Shown here piece by piece: positions 55,119 through 64,000 of a stretch of 64,000 nucleotides of DNA; within the stretch, counting starts at the first letter, position 1; every line of letters starts with the position of its first letter. The notes under the pieces were generated by a model. That model made no database searches and was not told the DNA's origin. It was given only the letters and a program-made list of their open reading frames with translations. The position numbers and the translations under genes are program-made. Source of the stretch: Arthrobacter alpinus (lineage in GTDB: Bacteria; Actinomycetota; Actinomycetes; Actinomycetales; Micrococcaceae); assembly GCF_001445575.1 (NCBI RefSeq), contig NZ_CP013200.1, forward strand, positions 558,001 to 622,000, given 5' to 3'.

Positions 55119-56869
55119 TGGCGGATAGCCCCAGTTGGTACTGGTAGTCCACGGAGTTGGTGTGTAACCTCGTCACTTCGTAGACACCGAATCTCGTCTC
55201 TTCGGAGACGCTGGGGCTCATGAGTTTGTACACATCTACCACCAAGCCCCGGCGTCACCGAAGAAAGCCCTACAAGCCGTCGAAGACTGCGGGGAGTTGT
55301 TCCTACCGTTGTGCATAGTGTTCTTGGAACTCTGCGAGTTTTCGTTCCCAGTGTTTGCTCGGATTCGATACCTTCGCGCCTTGGATGGCGTAAGAAGCCA
55401 CGTATCGCCCCCCTGACTTGTAGGGCGATCATGGGCAGCGGGAACGAGAACACGACCTCCCCAGATTCCGGAGCTAGGAGAAGGAACTCATCATCGGTGA
55501 TGGTCCGGTAGAACTGACGTCCGGCGAACGTCGTTGGCAGCGACACGTGATAGCCCTGATAGTAGACCTGCCTGTTCGCGGCGGTTACTTCCACCAGTGA
55601 CTGATCAGCACCCTGCTGCTCCTGCGCAGCGGTTGTGGCTGGCTCGGGCAGCAGCTGCCCGTCCTTGCCGATCGTCAGGGATGATCGGCCAAGGTCAGAT
55701 TGGCGCAGCCTGCGTACCTGCCGATACTGGGCCGCCTTCCCCTCGAGGATCGCCAACGGAATCGGCTCCGTTGCCGGCGTGTGCTCCAAAAGCTCCCACG
55801 CCGCCCGCGGGGGTCGCCTGCTTCAGGGCTTGGTGGGGGCGGCGGTTGGTGTAGTGATCCCTGAAATGGATGACGCGCTTACGCAGTTGCTCGAGTGTGG
55901 CCGGCTGGTTCGCGTCAAGGAAACGGATCAGGGTCTGGTGCGAGCGTTCATTTTTTCCCTGCGTGGTGGGCTTGCCTGGCAGACCGCTGATCGGCATCGT
56001 GCCGCGGGAGGCAAGGAAGATCTCCACCGATCCGACGCCGCCCTGGCGCAGCTGATTAAATGCCAGGGAGTTGTCACTGAGTACCTCCAGCGGTGCCCCG
56101 TATTCCTTGATCGCGCGCTCGAGCACTAGTTTCGCGTCGGCGCTGTTCTCGTGCCTGGCATGGGCCCAGGTGCCCACGTCATAGCGGGTGGCATCGTCAA
56201 TGACCTGGTAAATGGTGACGACTTTTCCGTTAGTGAGGCGGTACTCGAACGCGTCGAGCTGCCACATCGCCATCTCCGAGGACCGTGCAAACGGGATATA
56301 GGAAGACTTCGGACGCTTTCTCGGTGCCGCATCGACGTGCCCAACGCTGGAGATCAGCCTCGCTATGGTTGCCACCGAGGGCACCACGCCGCCAGGGAAG
56401 ACATCCTGGATCGTAGCCTCGTAATAGATCGTCCGCGGCCCGTAATCCCACCCATCGAGTTTGAGCTGCTTGCGGATCTTCACCAGCTCGTTGACGACGT
56501 CGGGCCCATACCGCCGGGCCGGCTGTTTCGGCGCCCGGGACCGTGGATGCAATGCAGCCGTCGATTCACTGGCTGCCCGATCACGGATCTTGTAGAACAC
56601 GCTCCTCGAAACCTTCAACGAGCGGCAAAAATCGGTCACAGGCAGTGCATGGGGTTGGGAAGGGTCGTAGTTGATGATCATGGCCCGAACACGGGGCGAA
56701 AGTGCATTGGTCATGCCACCGACCATGACAGGTCAACCTGCCAGAACGGTGTCCACGAAGTCATGAGACATCTCGTCTCCGATGTCAAGAGATCGTGTGT
56801 CCACGAAGTGCTGAGGTTGGTTACACACCAACCACGTGGACTGCCGGTACCAAGTAGGGCTATCCGCCA
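55119..56869 (-). mobile_element. IS481-like insertion sequence with long imperfect inverted repeats
   Basis: 1751 bp, bounded by tggcggatagcc at 55119 and its complement at 56858-56869. The inverted repeats continue imperfectly for at least 70 bp, sharing gtccacg, gttggtgtgtaacc and cacttcg blocks, and weaker similarity extends further, with gtgtccacgaagt repeated twice at the right end. The 8-bp direct repeat gccttagt flanks the element (55111-55118 and 56870-56877). It carries one transposase gene and sits inside the HNH gene. Family assignment rests on the transposase. Confidence 0.9.
55303..56726 (-). pseudogene. IS481-like DDE transposase, frameshifted twice
   Basis: From ATG 56726 (or 56714) the first 300 residues are intact: an N-terminal helix-turn-helix (LPVTDFCRSLKVSRSVFYKI), and an rve domain with catalytic Asp in WQLDAFEYRL, Asp in VLSDNSLAFN and Glu in TQGKNERSHQTL. 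After RRPHQALKQATPA the frame shifts (near 55795); the natural continuation WELLEHTPATEPI and YYQGYHVSLPTTFAGRQF is in the next frame. A second shift in a G-run near 55412 leads to RYVASYAIQGAKV and SKHWERKLAEFQEHYAQR, stopping at 55303. Both are one extra base in G/C runs. The catalytic core may still be made as a 343-residue protein. Confidence 0.85.
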
Positions 56870-58760
56870 GCCTTAGTGACCCCGTATCGCTGCGGAGCAC
56901 AGTCCAGTGGCTGATTGGTGATGTGATCCACCAATATCCGCCAGAAGCTTCAGGATTCCGCCATCAGATGCGCAGCGGCTTCCGTGCTGATAGGTCCGTA
57001 GCCTTCCGTTCAAGCAGGCTCATTGGTGGCACCCAGTATGGAGAAGACAGGAACCAGGAGCACAGGAGTCACTTGTGTCAGGGGTGGCCATGCCGGGCCT
57101 GTTCCGTTAGCTTCAGACCCAGTGGTCCCCTTGGAAAGTGGTGCCTGGGTGAGGTGTAGCGGGCTAGCAGCTGGATGCCAATCGGGATGGTTCCGAATAT
57201 CAGGGTCCTTGAACCCAGGCTTTTGGTGGTTCGGATCGTCAAAGAGTGGGACTTCGCCTGCAGACAACCGGTACCAGCCCTGATCTTTGTCGGCAATTGC
57301 GCCATCGTGAGCGGGCTGAGGGTCTGTACCTTGGTACAGGTTTTTTGGATTGTTGCGCGTGCGGGCCAGCTCTGCCATTCCCGCCGTCATCCGGCTGAAC
57401 TTGCTACCTTCAAGTCTTGGGGACACAGTACTGGTAGCCGCGTCAACGGGGCCTGTTGAGCAGGGTTCTGATGAGGTGCCAGCAGCAGCGCTGCTGCCGA
57501 TGTCTGGATCTTTTGGTCCATACGGGGAGTGGATGTGATTCTGGGCCATGGGCTGGTTCAGCAGCAGGGCCGCGGCGACATCTGCGCGGAGCCGGGTCAA
57601 CGTGCGGTCCTGGGGACCTTGCACAGCTTGGGCGGTGAAGGCGCTCTGATCCCAGATTCCGTCGACCGGGGGAGCTGGTGCATACAAGTTAAGCCATGAC
57701 ATGCCATCTTGTCCGTGGGTGACTCGCAGCCAACGGCTGGCGAAGGAACGGCGGGTTCTTGCGGGGATGCTCTCGGGGTAGCTTCGTTCACGCAAGCGTC
57801 GGAATTTATTCTCGGAAGTTGGGCAGCGTGGACCTAGAGGCCTTGCCTAGGAGAGCCAGCTCAAAGGCCTGAATTGTCTCGACCGGTAGCCCGGAACTAC
57901 GAAGTACGTTGGTCTCATCGGCAATGATCGCTACGGTGTCCCACCCCAGCCAGCCGTCGCTCAAGGCCCTCAGAGTAGCCGGCAGGTGATTCACGAGGGT
58001 GGTGGCGTAGACCATGAGCCGATCGGCTATGCCTTCGGGGATGTTGAGAATGCCAGCAAGTTCTGCGCGTACCTCGGCCATATGAGGTTGATGCTGCCAT
58101 GAGCCCAGTGTCAGTATGTTGGCTTCCAAGTGTGTGTCGCAGCCTGTAAGCGATTAATGAGGACGGCGGCTAGGGCGGCTCACTGGTTCTGATGTTTCTT
58201 CAATGCGACAACTGCGTCTGTGCATTCGTCCATCAGCATCCTTACCGCTTCCAGCTGAGGTTCCGGCCGTGTATGAGAGTGATCTGCTGTGGCCGATGGA
58301 AGGTCGGCGGGAGCTGCGGGCGTGGAACCGCTTGAAGTTGCCCCAACAGGATGAGACCCGTCAGGAGCAGTTTTGACGGGTGCCGAACGTTCAGTGTTGG
58401 CGGTGCCGGAATCAGCTTTTGGAGTGCAGAAATCATCCGGAAAGTGAAACGGCGGGAGAGTCCGCATCGCGTCAATGTCAGCACCGAGCGGTCCGCTGAC
58501 GGGAAGAGCCAATTCAGCAATCTGCTCCACCACACTTAATGTGCTGGATGAATCGTCCCGAGCAACCGGGAAATTCGCTGAACAGCCCATGTCTAAATTA
58601 TAGTTTTTGTCTACTTGAAGGACAATGCTTTCTAAAATATTCTCATAAATAATTTCTAATGTGGACGCGTGCCGAGTGTGCCGTGCTTCCATCGTTGGCC
58701 ACAAGAATGTTGCTCGCTGTGCAGAATTCAGAAATACACGGGCGCCCATGATCGTCAGAA

Positions 58761-58776
58761 AGTTTCACGTGAAACT
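58761..58776. promoter_or_regulatory. parS: parS-like site upstream of the HNH pseudogene
   Basis: AGTTTCACGTGAAACT keeps the 14-bp core and differs from the consensus at both outer positions. It lies 11 bp upstream of the HNH pseudogene start and about 18 kb from oriC, the furthest of the seven. Confidence 0.75.
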
Positions 58777-58930
58777 TACGGATCGCGCAAAAAGAGGCAA
58801 CACTTGAGCTCATTCGGAGTTAGATTCAGGGAAAGGCGGAAGCAATTTTCGACGCTTAGAATCAATCTGGGAGAATGGTGGTCCTGGGCCGGTGCGGGCT
58901 CAAGACCGTGCTGGCCTATATTCGTGCTGG

Positions 58931-58977
58931 CTTAAAAGGGTAGGAGCCGGACAATGTCCGGCTCCTACCCTTTTAAG
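58931..58977 (-). terminator. Terminator after trxA
   Basis: Arms of 23 bp (cttaaaagggtaggagccgg then aca, and its complement) around a single base. Outer AAAA/TTTT tracts make it a strong terminator. It starts 30 bp after the trxA stop. Confidence 0.93.
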
Positions 58978-59007
58978 CTGTTTGCAAGAACTGCTGCAGA
59001 CCAAGGC

Positions 59008-59334
59008 CTACTTCAGGAAATCTGCAAATTCCTTCTCGAAGTACTGCTTGGGGCGTGCGCCGATAACAGTTTCCTTGACCTCGCCACCCTGGAACATGTA
59101 TACGGCGGGAATGGAGGTGATTCCGTACTTGGCGGCGATGGCGGGGTTAGCATCAACATCCACCTTTACAACCTCGACTTTGTCCGAGTACTCAACGGAC
59201 ATTTCATCCAGAATGGGACCCAGCTTGCGGCAGGGGCCACACCATTCGGCCCAGAAGTCCACAATGACGGGCTTTTCTGAATTCAGTACTACATCTGCAA
59301 ATGTTGCATCTGTTGCGCTCTTGGCGTTGCTCAT
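59008..59334 (-). CDS. trxA: Thioredoxin
   Basis: 108 residues with the redox motif in FWAEWCGPCRKLGP (CGPC) and the cis-proline in GITSIPAVYMF. It reduces protein disulfides using electrons from TrxB, whose gene lies 16 bp upstream. Normal length. Confidence 0.97.
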   Translation of the reverse strand: MSNAKSATDATFADVVLNSEKPVIVDFWAEWCGPCRKLGPILDEMSVEYSDKVEVVKVDVDANPAIAAKYGITSIPAVYMFQGGEVKETVIGARPKQYFEKEFADFLK

Positions 59335-59350
59335 TGGAATCTGCTTTCTC

Positions 59351-60307
59351 TTAGGAGTTCTGGTCGGCCAGGTAGTGTTCTACGTCAAGCGCTGCAACAC
59401 AACCCGACCCGGCAGCCGTGATGGCTTGACGATACGTGGGGTCTACTACGTCTCCCGCGGCGAAGACGCCCTTGACGGTGGTCTTGGAGGTGCGCCCCTC
59501 GACAGCGATGGTACCGGCGGCGGTCAGATCCAAGACACCCTTGACGAGGTCAACGCGAGGATCGTTGCCTATGGCAACGAAAATACCTGTGACGGCCAAT
59601 TCGCTCTGCTCGCCGGTGAGGAGGTTGTTCAAGCGGGCACCGGTCACCTTGGAGTCGCCGTCAATGCCGACAACTTCCGAGTTCCAGATGAACTTGATCT
59701 TCGGGTGGTTCAAGGCGCGCTCAGCCATGATCTTGGATGCGCGTAGGGAATCACGGCGGTGAACAACCGTGACGGAATCGGCAAACTTGGTCAGGAAGAT
59801 GGCCTCTTCCATCGCGGAATCTCCGCCGCCAATAACGGCAATGTCCTGGCCCTTGAAGAAGAAACCGTCGCAGGTGGCACAGGAGCTTACGCCGTGACCG
59901 ACCAAGCGCTTTTCGCCTTCAACACCCAGCTCTCGGTAGGCCGAGCCCGTGGAAATGATGACGGTCCGAGCCTTGAATTCCTGACCATCGGCCAAGGTCA
60001 CAGTCTTGATGGCGCCTTCGAGCTCAACAGAAGTGACGTCGTCGTACATCACCTCGGTGCCGAACTTCTCAGCCTGCTGGCCGAGGTTTTCCATGAGGTC
60101 AGGTCCCATGATGCCATCAGGGAAGCCGGGAAAGTTTTCCACCTCGGTGGTGTTCATCAGCTCGCCTCCTGCAGTCACTGAGCCGGCGATCATGAGTGGC
60201 TTGAGATCGGCGCGGGCAGTGTAGATCGCGGCCGTGTAGCCTGCCGGGCCGGAACCGACAATGATGACGTCGCGAATATCGCTGGCGGGGGTAACTTCAG
60301 TGCTCAC
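59351..60307 (-). CDS. trxB: Thioredoxin reductase
   Basis: 318 residues from GTG 60307 (VSTEVTPASDIRDVIIVG), with AAGGAAGAGG upstream; a TTG at 60331 contains that site and is less likely. FAD-binding IIVGSGPAGYTAAIYTA, redox pair in CATCDGFF, NADPH-binding AVIGGGDSAMEEA, and the C-terminal FAAGDVVDPTYRQAITAAG. It passes electrons from NADPH to TrxA. Confidence 0.96.
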   Translation of the reverse strand: MSTEVTPASDIRDVIIVGSGPAGYTAAIYTARADLKPLMIAGSVTAGGELMNTTEVENFPGFPDGIMGPDLMENLGQQAEKFGTEVMYDDVTSVELEGAIKTVTLADGQEFKARTVIISTGSAYRELGVEGEKRLVGHGVSSCATCDGFFFKGQDIAVIGGGDSAMEEAIFLTKFADSVTVVHRRDSLRASKIMAERALNHPKIKFIWNSEVVGIDGDSKVTGARLNNLLTGEQSELAVTGIFVAIGNDPRVDLVKGVLDLTAAGTIAVEGRTSKTTVKGVFAAGDVVDPTYRQAITAAGSGCVAALDVEHYLADQNS

Positions 60308-60435
60308 GGGTGAGTGTTCCTCTTCCTTCAATGAATGGAACCGCGCCCTGGCGGCCCAATGGCTCCTTCGCTATCCACAACCGGCGCAGGGACACGGTTA
60401 TTCCATGCATCGGTTGTGGACGGCTTGAAAGCGGG

Positions 60436-61872
60436 TTACTTGATGCTGATTTCGGTGATCTTCAATCCGAAGGGGTAGGTGACGAACGGCTGCAGCCTGG
60501 GCAGTTCCGTGAAGTTGATGATCACGTACTTTGCGGTAACACCAGGAGCGGCCGTCAACGTGAATTCGGGGGCGCTGAATGAGCCGCTACCAATCTTCTT
60601 TGCACCCTGCAGATCCGGCTTGCTGTTAGTCAGAATATTAAACTGACCGCCAGTGCCGGCAAGCTGGTTGATGGTGACAGAGCTGATGGTTGACTCAGCC
60701 TGCAACTCGACCACCAGGTTAATGCTGTCCGTCTGGTCTGCAAACGGGGCACTGGAGAACTCAACGGTGGGCCAATACGTGGCGATGTTGCCGTCGATGG
60801 CGTTCTTCAGACGCGGCAAGAACGCCTCACCATAGTTCGGTGCACCCGGTGCGTAGACAGTGACGTCAGTCAGATTTTTGATGACTGGGGCCACGACCAC
60901 TGGCTTCGGGGCCTCTGTAGTGGGTGTCTTGGATTCCGCGGGCGGCGGCGGCGCGGCGGTGGTGGTTCCGCCAGCCTGCGTGTCCGAGTTGGGGAACAAG
61001 CTGGTGATGTGGGTAATAGCGAAAATGAGCGCACCAATGAGCAGGACGCTGACAATGGCACCTGTCAGCCAACGGCCGCTTACACGGGGAGCGTTGCGTT
61101 CGTCGTCTTCATCTTCGTCTAAGAAATCGTCGACCTGCTCGTAGTCATCGCCAGCCTCACGCAGTTCCGCAGGGAAGGTGTTCGGTCGTCGCGATTCGAC
61201 CAGGCTTTCCTCATGGTCATCGTTGATGAAAGCGTAGTCATCCTCGTCCCACAAAGTGACCTTAGCAACGGGTGGGACAGCTGCCGGGGTGGGAGGAACG
61301 ACGGCGGCACTCGCCACTGCTGCTGCAGCCACTGCCGCTGTGGGAGCCACTGTGGGTTCCTCACGAGGCGGTGTGGCTGGTTGCTGCGAAACCGGCGGGA
61401 CGCTCTGCTGTGAAACGCCGGGCAGAGGATGCGCGGGTGTCAGCGGAGAGTTGTCTTCGTAAACGTAAGCGTTTTTGATTGGGGCCGCATCGCGGGCCTT
61501 GCCAAAAATTTCCGTGCCGAGGGTATCGGTGAAGAAGGGTTCCTGATAGACCTCTTCTGCTGGTTCCGTGGGAACCACCAGATCCAGCAGGTCTGCCGGG
61601 GAGGTTCGGGCGGCGATCAGGTATGTGGCATTGTCCTCTACGCCAAGGTCCAAAATGGAAACATTGGAGACCCTGGCGCCGGTGGCAACTTCCCTGGCGC
61701 TCTGCGTCAGGGAAGGTGAATTCTCAACGGCAGCCACCAGAATACTGACGGGGCGGTTGAGGACCTGGTCAAGGCCATCGAGGATAATATCGTTCTCGGC
61801 TGAGGCCAAGATGCGGCCGGTCACTTTGTAGCGGCCGCCAAGGATGGAGCCCACATCAATAGGTTGTGGCAC
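60436..61872 (-). CDS. Membrane pseudokinase with a discoidin-like outside domain
   Basis: 478 residues from GTG 61872 with AAGGAGGA upstream. Residues 1-100 resemble the N-lobe of a PknB-type kinase (GSILGGRYKVTGRI), but the glycine loop is worn, the lysine position reads VSILVAAV, and there is no HRD or DFG, so it cannot act as a kinase. A long Pro/Ala/Glu-rich linker (110-265) leads to one membrane helix (about 268-288, WLTGAIVSVLLIGALIFAITHI region) and an outside beta-rich domain (about 325-478) like an F5/8-type carbohydrate-binding module (LKNAIDGNIATYWPT). In mycobacteria the matching domains are fused to MurJ (Rv3910) and bind FhaA when phosphorylated. Confidence 0.82.
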   Translation of the reverse strand: MPQPIDVGSILGGRYKVTGRILASAENDIILDGLDQVLNRPVSILVAAVENSPSLTQSAREVATGARVSNVSILDLGVEDNATYLIAARTSPADLLDLVVPTEPAEEVYQEPFFTDTLGTEIFGKARDAAPIKNAYVYEDNSPLTPAHPLPGVSQQSVPPVSQQPATPPREEPTVAPTAAVAAAAVASAAVVPPTPAAVPPVAKVTLWDEDDYAFINDDHEESLVESRRPNTFPAELREAGDDYEQVDDFLDEDEDDERNAPRVSGRWLTGAIVSVLLIGALIFAITHITSLFPNSDTQAGGTTTAAPPPPAESKTPTTEAPKPVVVAPVIKNLTDVTVYAPGAPNYGEAFLPRLKNAIDGNIATYWPTVEFSSAPFADQTDSINLVVELQAESTISSVTINQLAGTGGQFNILTNSKPDLQGAKKIGSGSFSAPEFTLTAAPGVTAKYVIINFTELPRLQPFVTYPFGLKITEISIK

Positions 61873-62005
61873 CAAATCCTCCTTATTACAAACACGGTGG
61901 CAAGTGCGAATGGATAACACGAGCCATATTTTGACTGATTCTATCGGAAAACACTTCAATTTCCGTGGTTGAGGCCTTGTATTGCCCCGGCCGTCACGGA
62001 ATGTC

Positions 62006-63820
62006 CTATTTACCCGCGATTTTACCCGGAAGCCGGGTGCGGACTTTCTTGATGAGCGGATTCAAGAGGGCATCAACTTCATCGACGCGGAGCTGCTTCA
62101 AAACGAGCACATAAACCACTGCCATCACGGTTCCTACTACGGCCAAGGTAGCTACTGAGGCTTGAATTGACGTCCACATGAAGCCGCCGGGTGTGGAACT
62201 ACCGAAGAGCCGCAGCACCAGTTCTCCGACAATGCCGGAGACCAGGGCAGCGGCAAGGAAGCGCATGTGGGCGCGCATGATCAGGCCGCGGCCGTAATCT
62301 CCCAGCTGGGCCTTCAGGAAACGGTGGCTGATGACGGGCCCCACGAAGTTGCTGATGGTGTAGCTCAGTGCAATGCCGTAAATGATCCATTGCGGTGGCA
62401 GTTGGCCAGCTATCAATACACATGTCAGAAGCACAGCCACCGCGATGCATTGGAGAATGAATGGCGTCTTGGCATTCTCCTGAGAGTAAAACACTCTGTT
62501 CAAAATGAAATTGATGCTGAAGAACGGAGCACCGACGGCCAAAATAGCCAAGGTAATGGCTACCTGTCGGCCCACTAGCTCATGATTTCCACTAAAGAGC
62601 ATCCCGAGGGGACCGGACAGCACCAGCAAAGCCATAGCCGCAAAGACCGTGGCCATCCCCGTGGTCCGCAAGGCGCTGGAGACGGAGGACCGCAACGCCG
62701 GAAGGTTCTTGCTGGCCGCGGCGTGTGCCATGGCCGTAAACATCACCGTGGCAATGGACAGCGCGATGGTGGAATGCGGCATGATGTACATCTCGGTGGC
62801 ACGGCTCAACACGAGAGCCCCAGGATACACAGACCCGCCGGTATTGGTGTCTTCTCCGCTCGGGATGGTGGCAATGCGCAGGATGACAATAAAGCTCAAG
62901 TTGCCAATAATCATGGTTCCCATGGTCCATGTGGCGATCTTGGCTGTGGCGCCAAGTCCTGCGCCCTTCAAAGAGAACTTGGGCCGCAGGTTCAAGCCAA
63001 GCCGATGGACCGGCACCAGCAACACCACGGACTGAGCGATGATGCCGAAAGTAGCAGTACCGGCCAGCATCCACGATTGTCCGGTGGTCCAATTACCGAC
63101 CGTGTGCGGGTTAGTCGCGGAGCTGCCAGCAACGAAAATAAACACGAGCAGTCCGGCAATGGCGACCACATTGTTCACCACAGGGGCCCAGGCGTACGCC
63201 TTGAAGGAGTTATGGGCGTTGAGGACCTGCCCCAGGAGCGAGAACAGACCGTAGAAGAAGATCTGCGGCAGAAGGAACAAACCAAAGGTGATGGCCAGTT
63301 CCAGCTGCTTACCGCTGAAGGACGTGGACAGGCTCATGATGGGGACCACAAGGAGCATGACGACGGCGGTCAGCGTCAGCAAACCAAGAAGTCCTAGGGT
63401 CAGCAACCGGGATATGAAGTCACGGCCGCCATCAGGGTGCTTGCTTGCCTTGGCAATCTGCGGGATCAGCACCGCGTTGAAAACGCCACCGGCCAGCATG
63501 AGGAAGATCAAGTTGGGCAGGTAGTTGGCACCTTCAAAGATGTCACCGATGACCGTGCCGGCCACGGCGATGCTCAAGATCATTCCCTTAATCAGCCCCA
63601 ACACGCGGGAGACCAAGGTGCCCACTGCCATGTTGGCGCTGGAGCGGGCCGCAGAAGCGCTCATCCGTCCCGTACCCCCTGCCGATGCGCTGCTCTGAAC
63701 AGGAGTTCTGCCCGTAGCAGGTGTCTTGGCGGGCGCGCCAATAGGGGCAGGCACGCGCGGGGCGGCAACGGGTTTAGGCGGGATGTTAACCCGTTCTACA
63801 TTAGACATCGCTACCATCAT
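62006..63820 (-). CDS. murJ: MurJ/MviN lipid II flippase
   Basis: 604 residues. A Pro/Ala-rich N-terminal tail (1-50) precedes a MviN domain of about fourteen membrane helices. Family patterns include SRVLGLIKGMILSIAVAG, GAVFNAVLIPQ-like GGVFNAVLIPQIAKAS, and the C-terminal half with RVFYSQENAKTPF. It flips lipid II outward for RodA and PBPs. It ends in a basic tail without the kinase-like part found in mycobacterial MviN; that part is the next gene, 133 bp downstream. A start at 63808 is also possible. Confidence 0.93.
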   Translation of the reverse strand: MMVAMSNVERVNIPPKPVAAPRVPAPIGAPAKTPATGRTPVQSSASAGGTGRMSASAARSSANMAVGTLVSRVLGLIKGMILSIAVAGTVIGDIFEGANYLPNLIFLMLAGGVFNAVLIPQIAKASKHPDGGRDFISRLLTLGLLGLLTLTAVVMLLVVPIMSLSTSFSGKQLELAITFGLFLLPQIFFYGLFSLLGQVLNAHNSFKAYAWAPVVNNVVAIAGLLVFIFVAGSSATNPHTVGNWTTGQSWMLAGTATFGIIAQSVVLLVPVHRLGLNLRPKFSLKGAGLGATAKIATWTMGTMIIGNLSFIVILRIATIPSGEDTNTGGSVYPGALVLSRATEMYIMPHSTIALSIATVMFTAMAHAAASKNLPALRSSVSSALRTTGMATVFAAMALLVLSGPLGMLFSGNHELVGRQVAITLAILAVGAPFFSINFILNRVFYSQENAKTPFILQCIAVAVLLTCVLIAGQLPPQWIIYGIALSYTISNFVGPVISHRFLKAQLGDYGRGLIMRAHMRFLAAALVSGIVGELVLRLFGSSTPGGFMWTSIQASVATLAVVGTVMAVVYVLVLKQLRVDEVDALLNPLIKKVRTRLPGKIAGK

Positions 63821-63901
63821 CTCACTGCGGGCTTAGCGTGCGCTGACAGCGGGGCCGCGCAGGGGCCTAAGGTGGCAGCCATAGGAAACCCCTGAATGCG
63901 G

Positions 63902-64000
63902 CTAGAAATGCTCCGGCAGCAATTCCCGGGCTAGATCGGTGATGCGGCGTTCGTTGGGGAAGGAGAGCTTTCTTGCCAGTTCATCCAGAGGTACCCACGC
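63902..64000 (-). CDS. C-terminal end of a NUDIX-type protein (partial)
   Basis: 33 codons in from the window edge, reading AWVPLDELARKLSFPNERRI to a stop at 63902. WVPLDELARKLSFPNER is the usual C-terminal part of the NUDIX hydrolase found beside murJ and the CCA-adding enzyme in Actinobacteria. The NUDIX box itself lies outside the window. Confidence 0.72.
   Translation of the reverse strand, partial: AWVPLDELARKLSFPNERRITDLARELLPEHF

Larger units (their letters stand above)
54523..58749 (-). pseudogene. DUF222-HNH endonuclease gene, broken and interrupted by an IS
   Basis: Read on the minus strand from about 58749 to 54523, with the IS removed, the pieces form one DUF222-HNH protein: a low-complexity N-terminus, DUF222 parts (LVNHLPATLRALSDGWLGW; DGMSWLNLYAPAPPVDGI; FSILGATNEPA then TEGYGPIS; FWRILVDHITNQPLD) and the HNH part (LRIRDEYCHFPGG, DHIKKFDSGGTT, then CHHLLKHFKDNKTPDGQY). 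Lesions: stops at 58180, 57010-57012 and 56950-56952, a frameshift near 57806, another near 54966, plus the IS. The host gene continues in frame across the insertion (APQRYGVTKAMRTMLRI). Such genes are numerous in Arthrobacter and often mobile. Confidence 0.87.

Overview
The window is the origin-of-replication region of a high-GC Gram-positive actinobacterium, most likely an Arthrobacter-type member of the Micrococcaceae. The basis is the gene order rpmH-rnpA-yidD-yidC-khpB-rsmG-parA-parB on one side of dnaA and dnaN-gnd-recF-dciA-gyrB-gyrA on the other, the FHA/PP2C/RodA/PBP/PknA/PknB operon, and CrgA, a class E sortase, DUF3566 and DUF222-HNH families, all typical of Actinobacteria. Species assignment is inference.

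Layout. 1-7.7 kb: one complete rRNA operon (16S-23S-5S) on the minus strand, followed downstream by the start of a second, tandem 16S gene that runs off the left edge; promoter and leader are duplicated. 7.9-9.5 kb: a small holin-like membrane protein, about 1.1 kb without a recognisable gene, and tRNA-Leu(CAG). 9.9-19.6 kb: a tightly coupled plus-strand operon for growth and division signalling (fhaA, fhaB, PP2C phosphatase, rodA, pbpA, pknA, then pknB). 19.7-25 kb: pabA/trpG, an overlooked 54-residue membrane protein and a class E sortase, divergent from crgA; a repeat-containing acidic protein; a large LuxR-type ATPase regulator. 25.4-25.85 kb: a dense cluster of about 16 DnaA-box-like nonamers, 15 kb from oriC. 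25.8-30.6 kb: flavin reductase, a GC-rich repeat array, rhomboid protease, cyclophilin, an LEA/apolipoprotein-like membrane protein, an EamA transporter, tRNA-Ala and tRNA-Ile. 30.7-42.2 kb: replication genes on the minus strand (DUF3566, gyrA, gyrB, dciA, recF, gnd, dnaN, oriC, dnaA). 42.8-48.3 kb: rpmH to parB on the plus strand.

46.2-58.8 kb carries seven parS or parS-like sites, all on one side of oriC. Beyond parB this stretch is accessory: a decayed integrase remnant, a two-gene Hen1-Pnkp RNA-repair cassette, and a heavily mutated DUF222-HNH endonuclease gene interrupted by an IS481-like element with an 8-bp target duplication. From 58.9 kb the core resumes with trxA, trxB, a membrane pseudokinase with a discoidin-like end, murJ and the end of a NUDIX gene.

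How the genes fit together. PknA/PknB, the PP2C phosphatase and the FHA proteins at 10-19 kb form the signalling system that in mycobacteria controls MurJ through an FhaA-binding pseudokinase. Both MurJ and the pseudokinase are in this window, but as two genes instead of one fusion. DnaA, its boxes, ParA, ParB and the parS sites form the replication and segregation hub. The points most worth a second look are the distal DnaA-box cluster, the parS-containing 38-bp palindrome after parB, and the Hen1-Pnkp cassette among parS sites and mobile-element debris.
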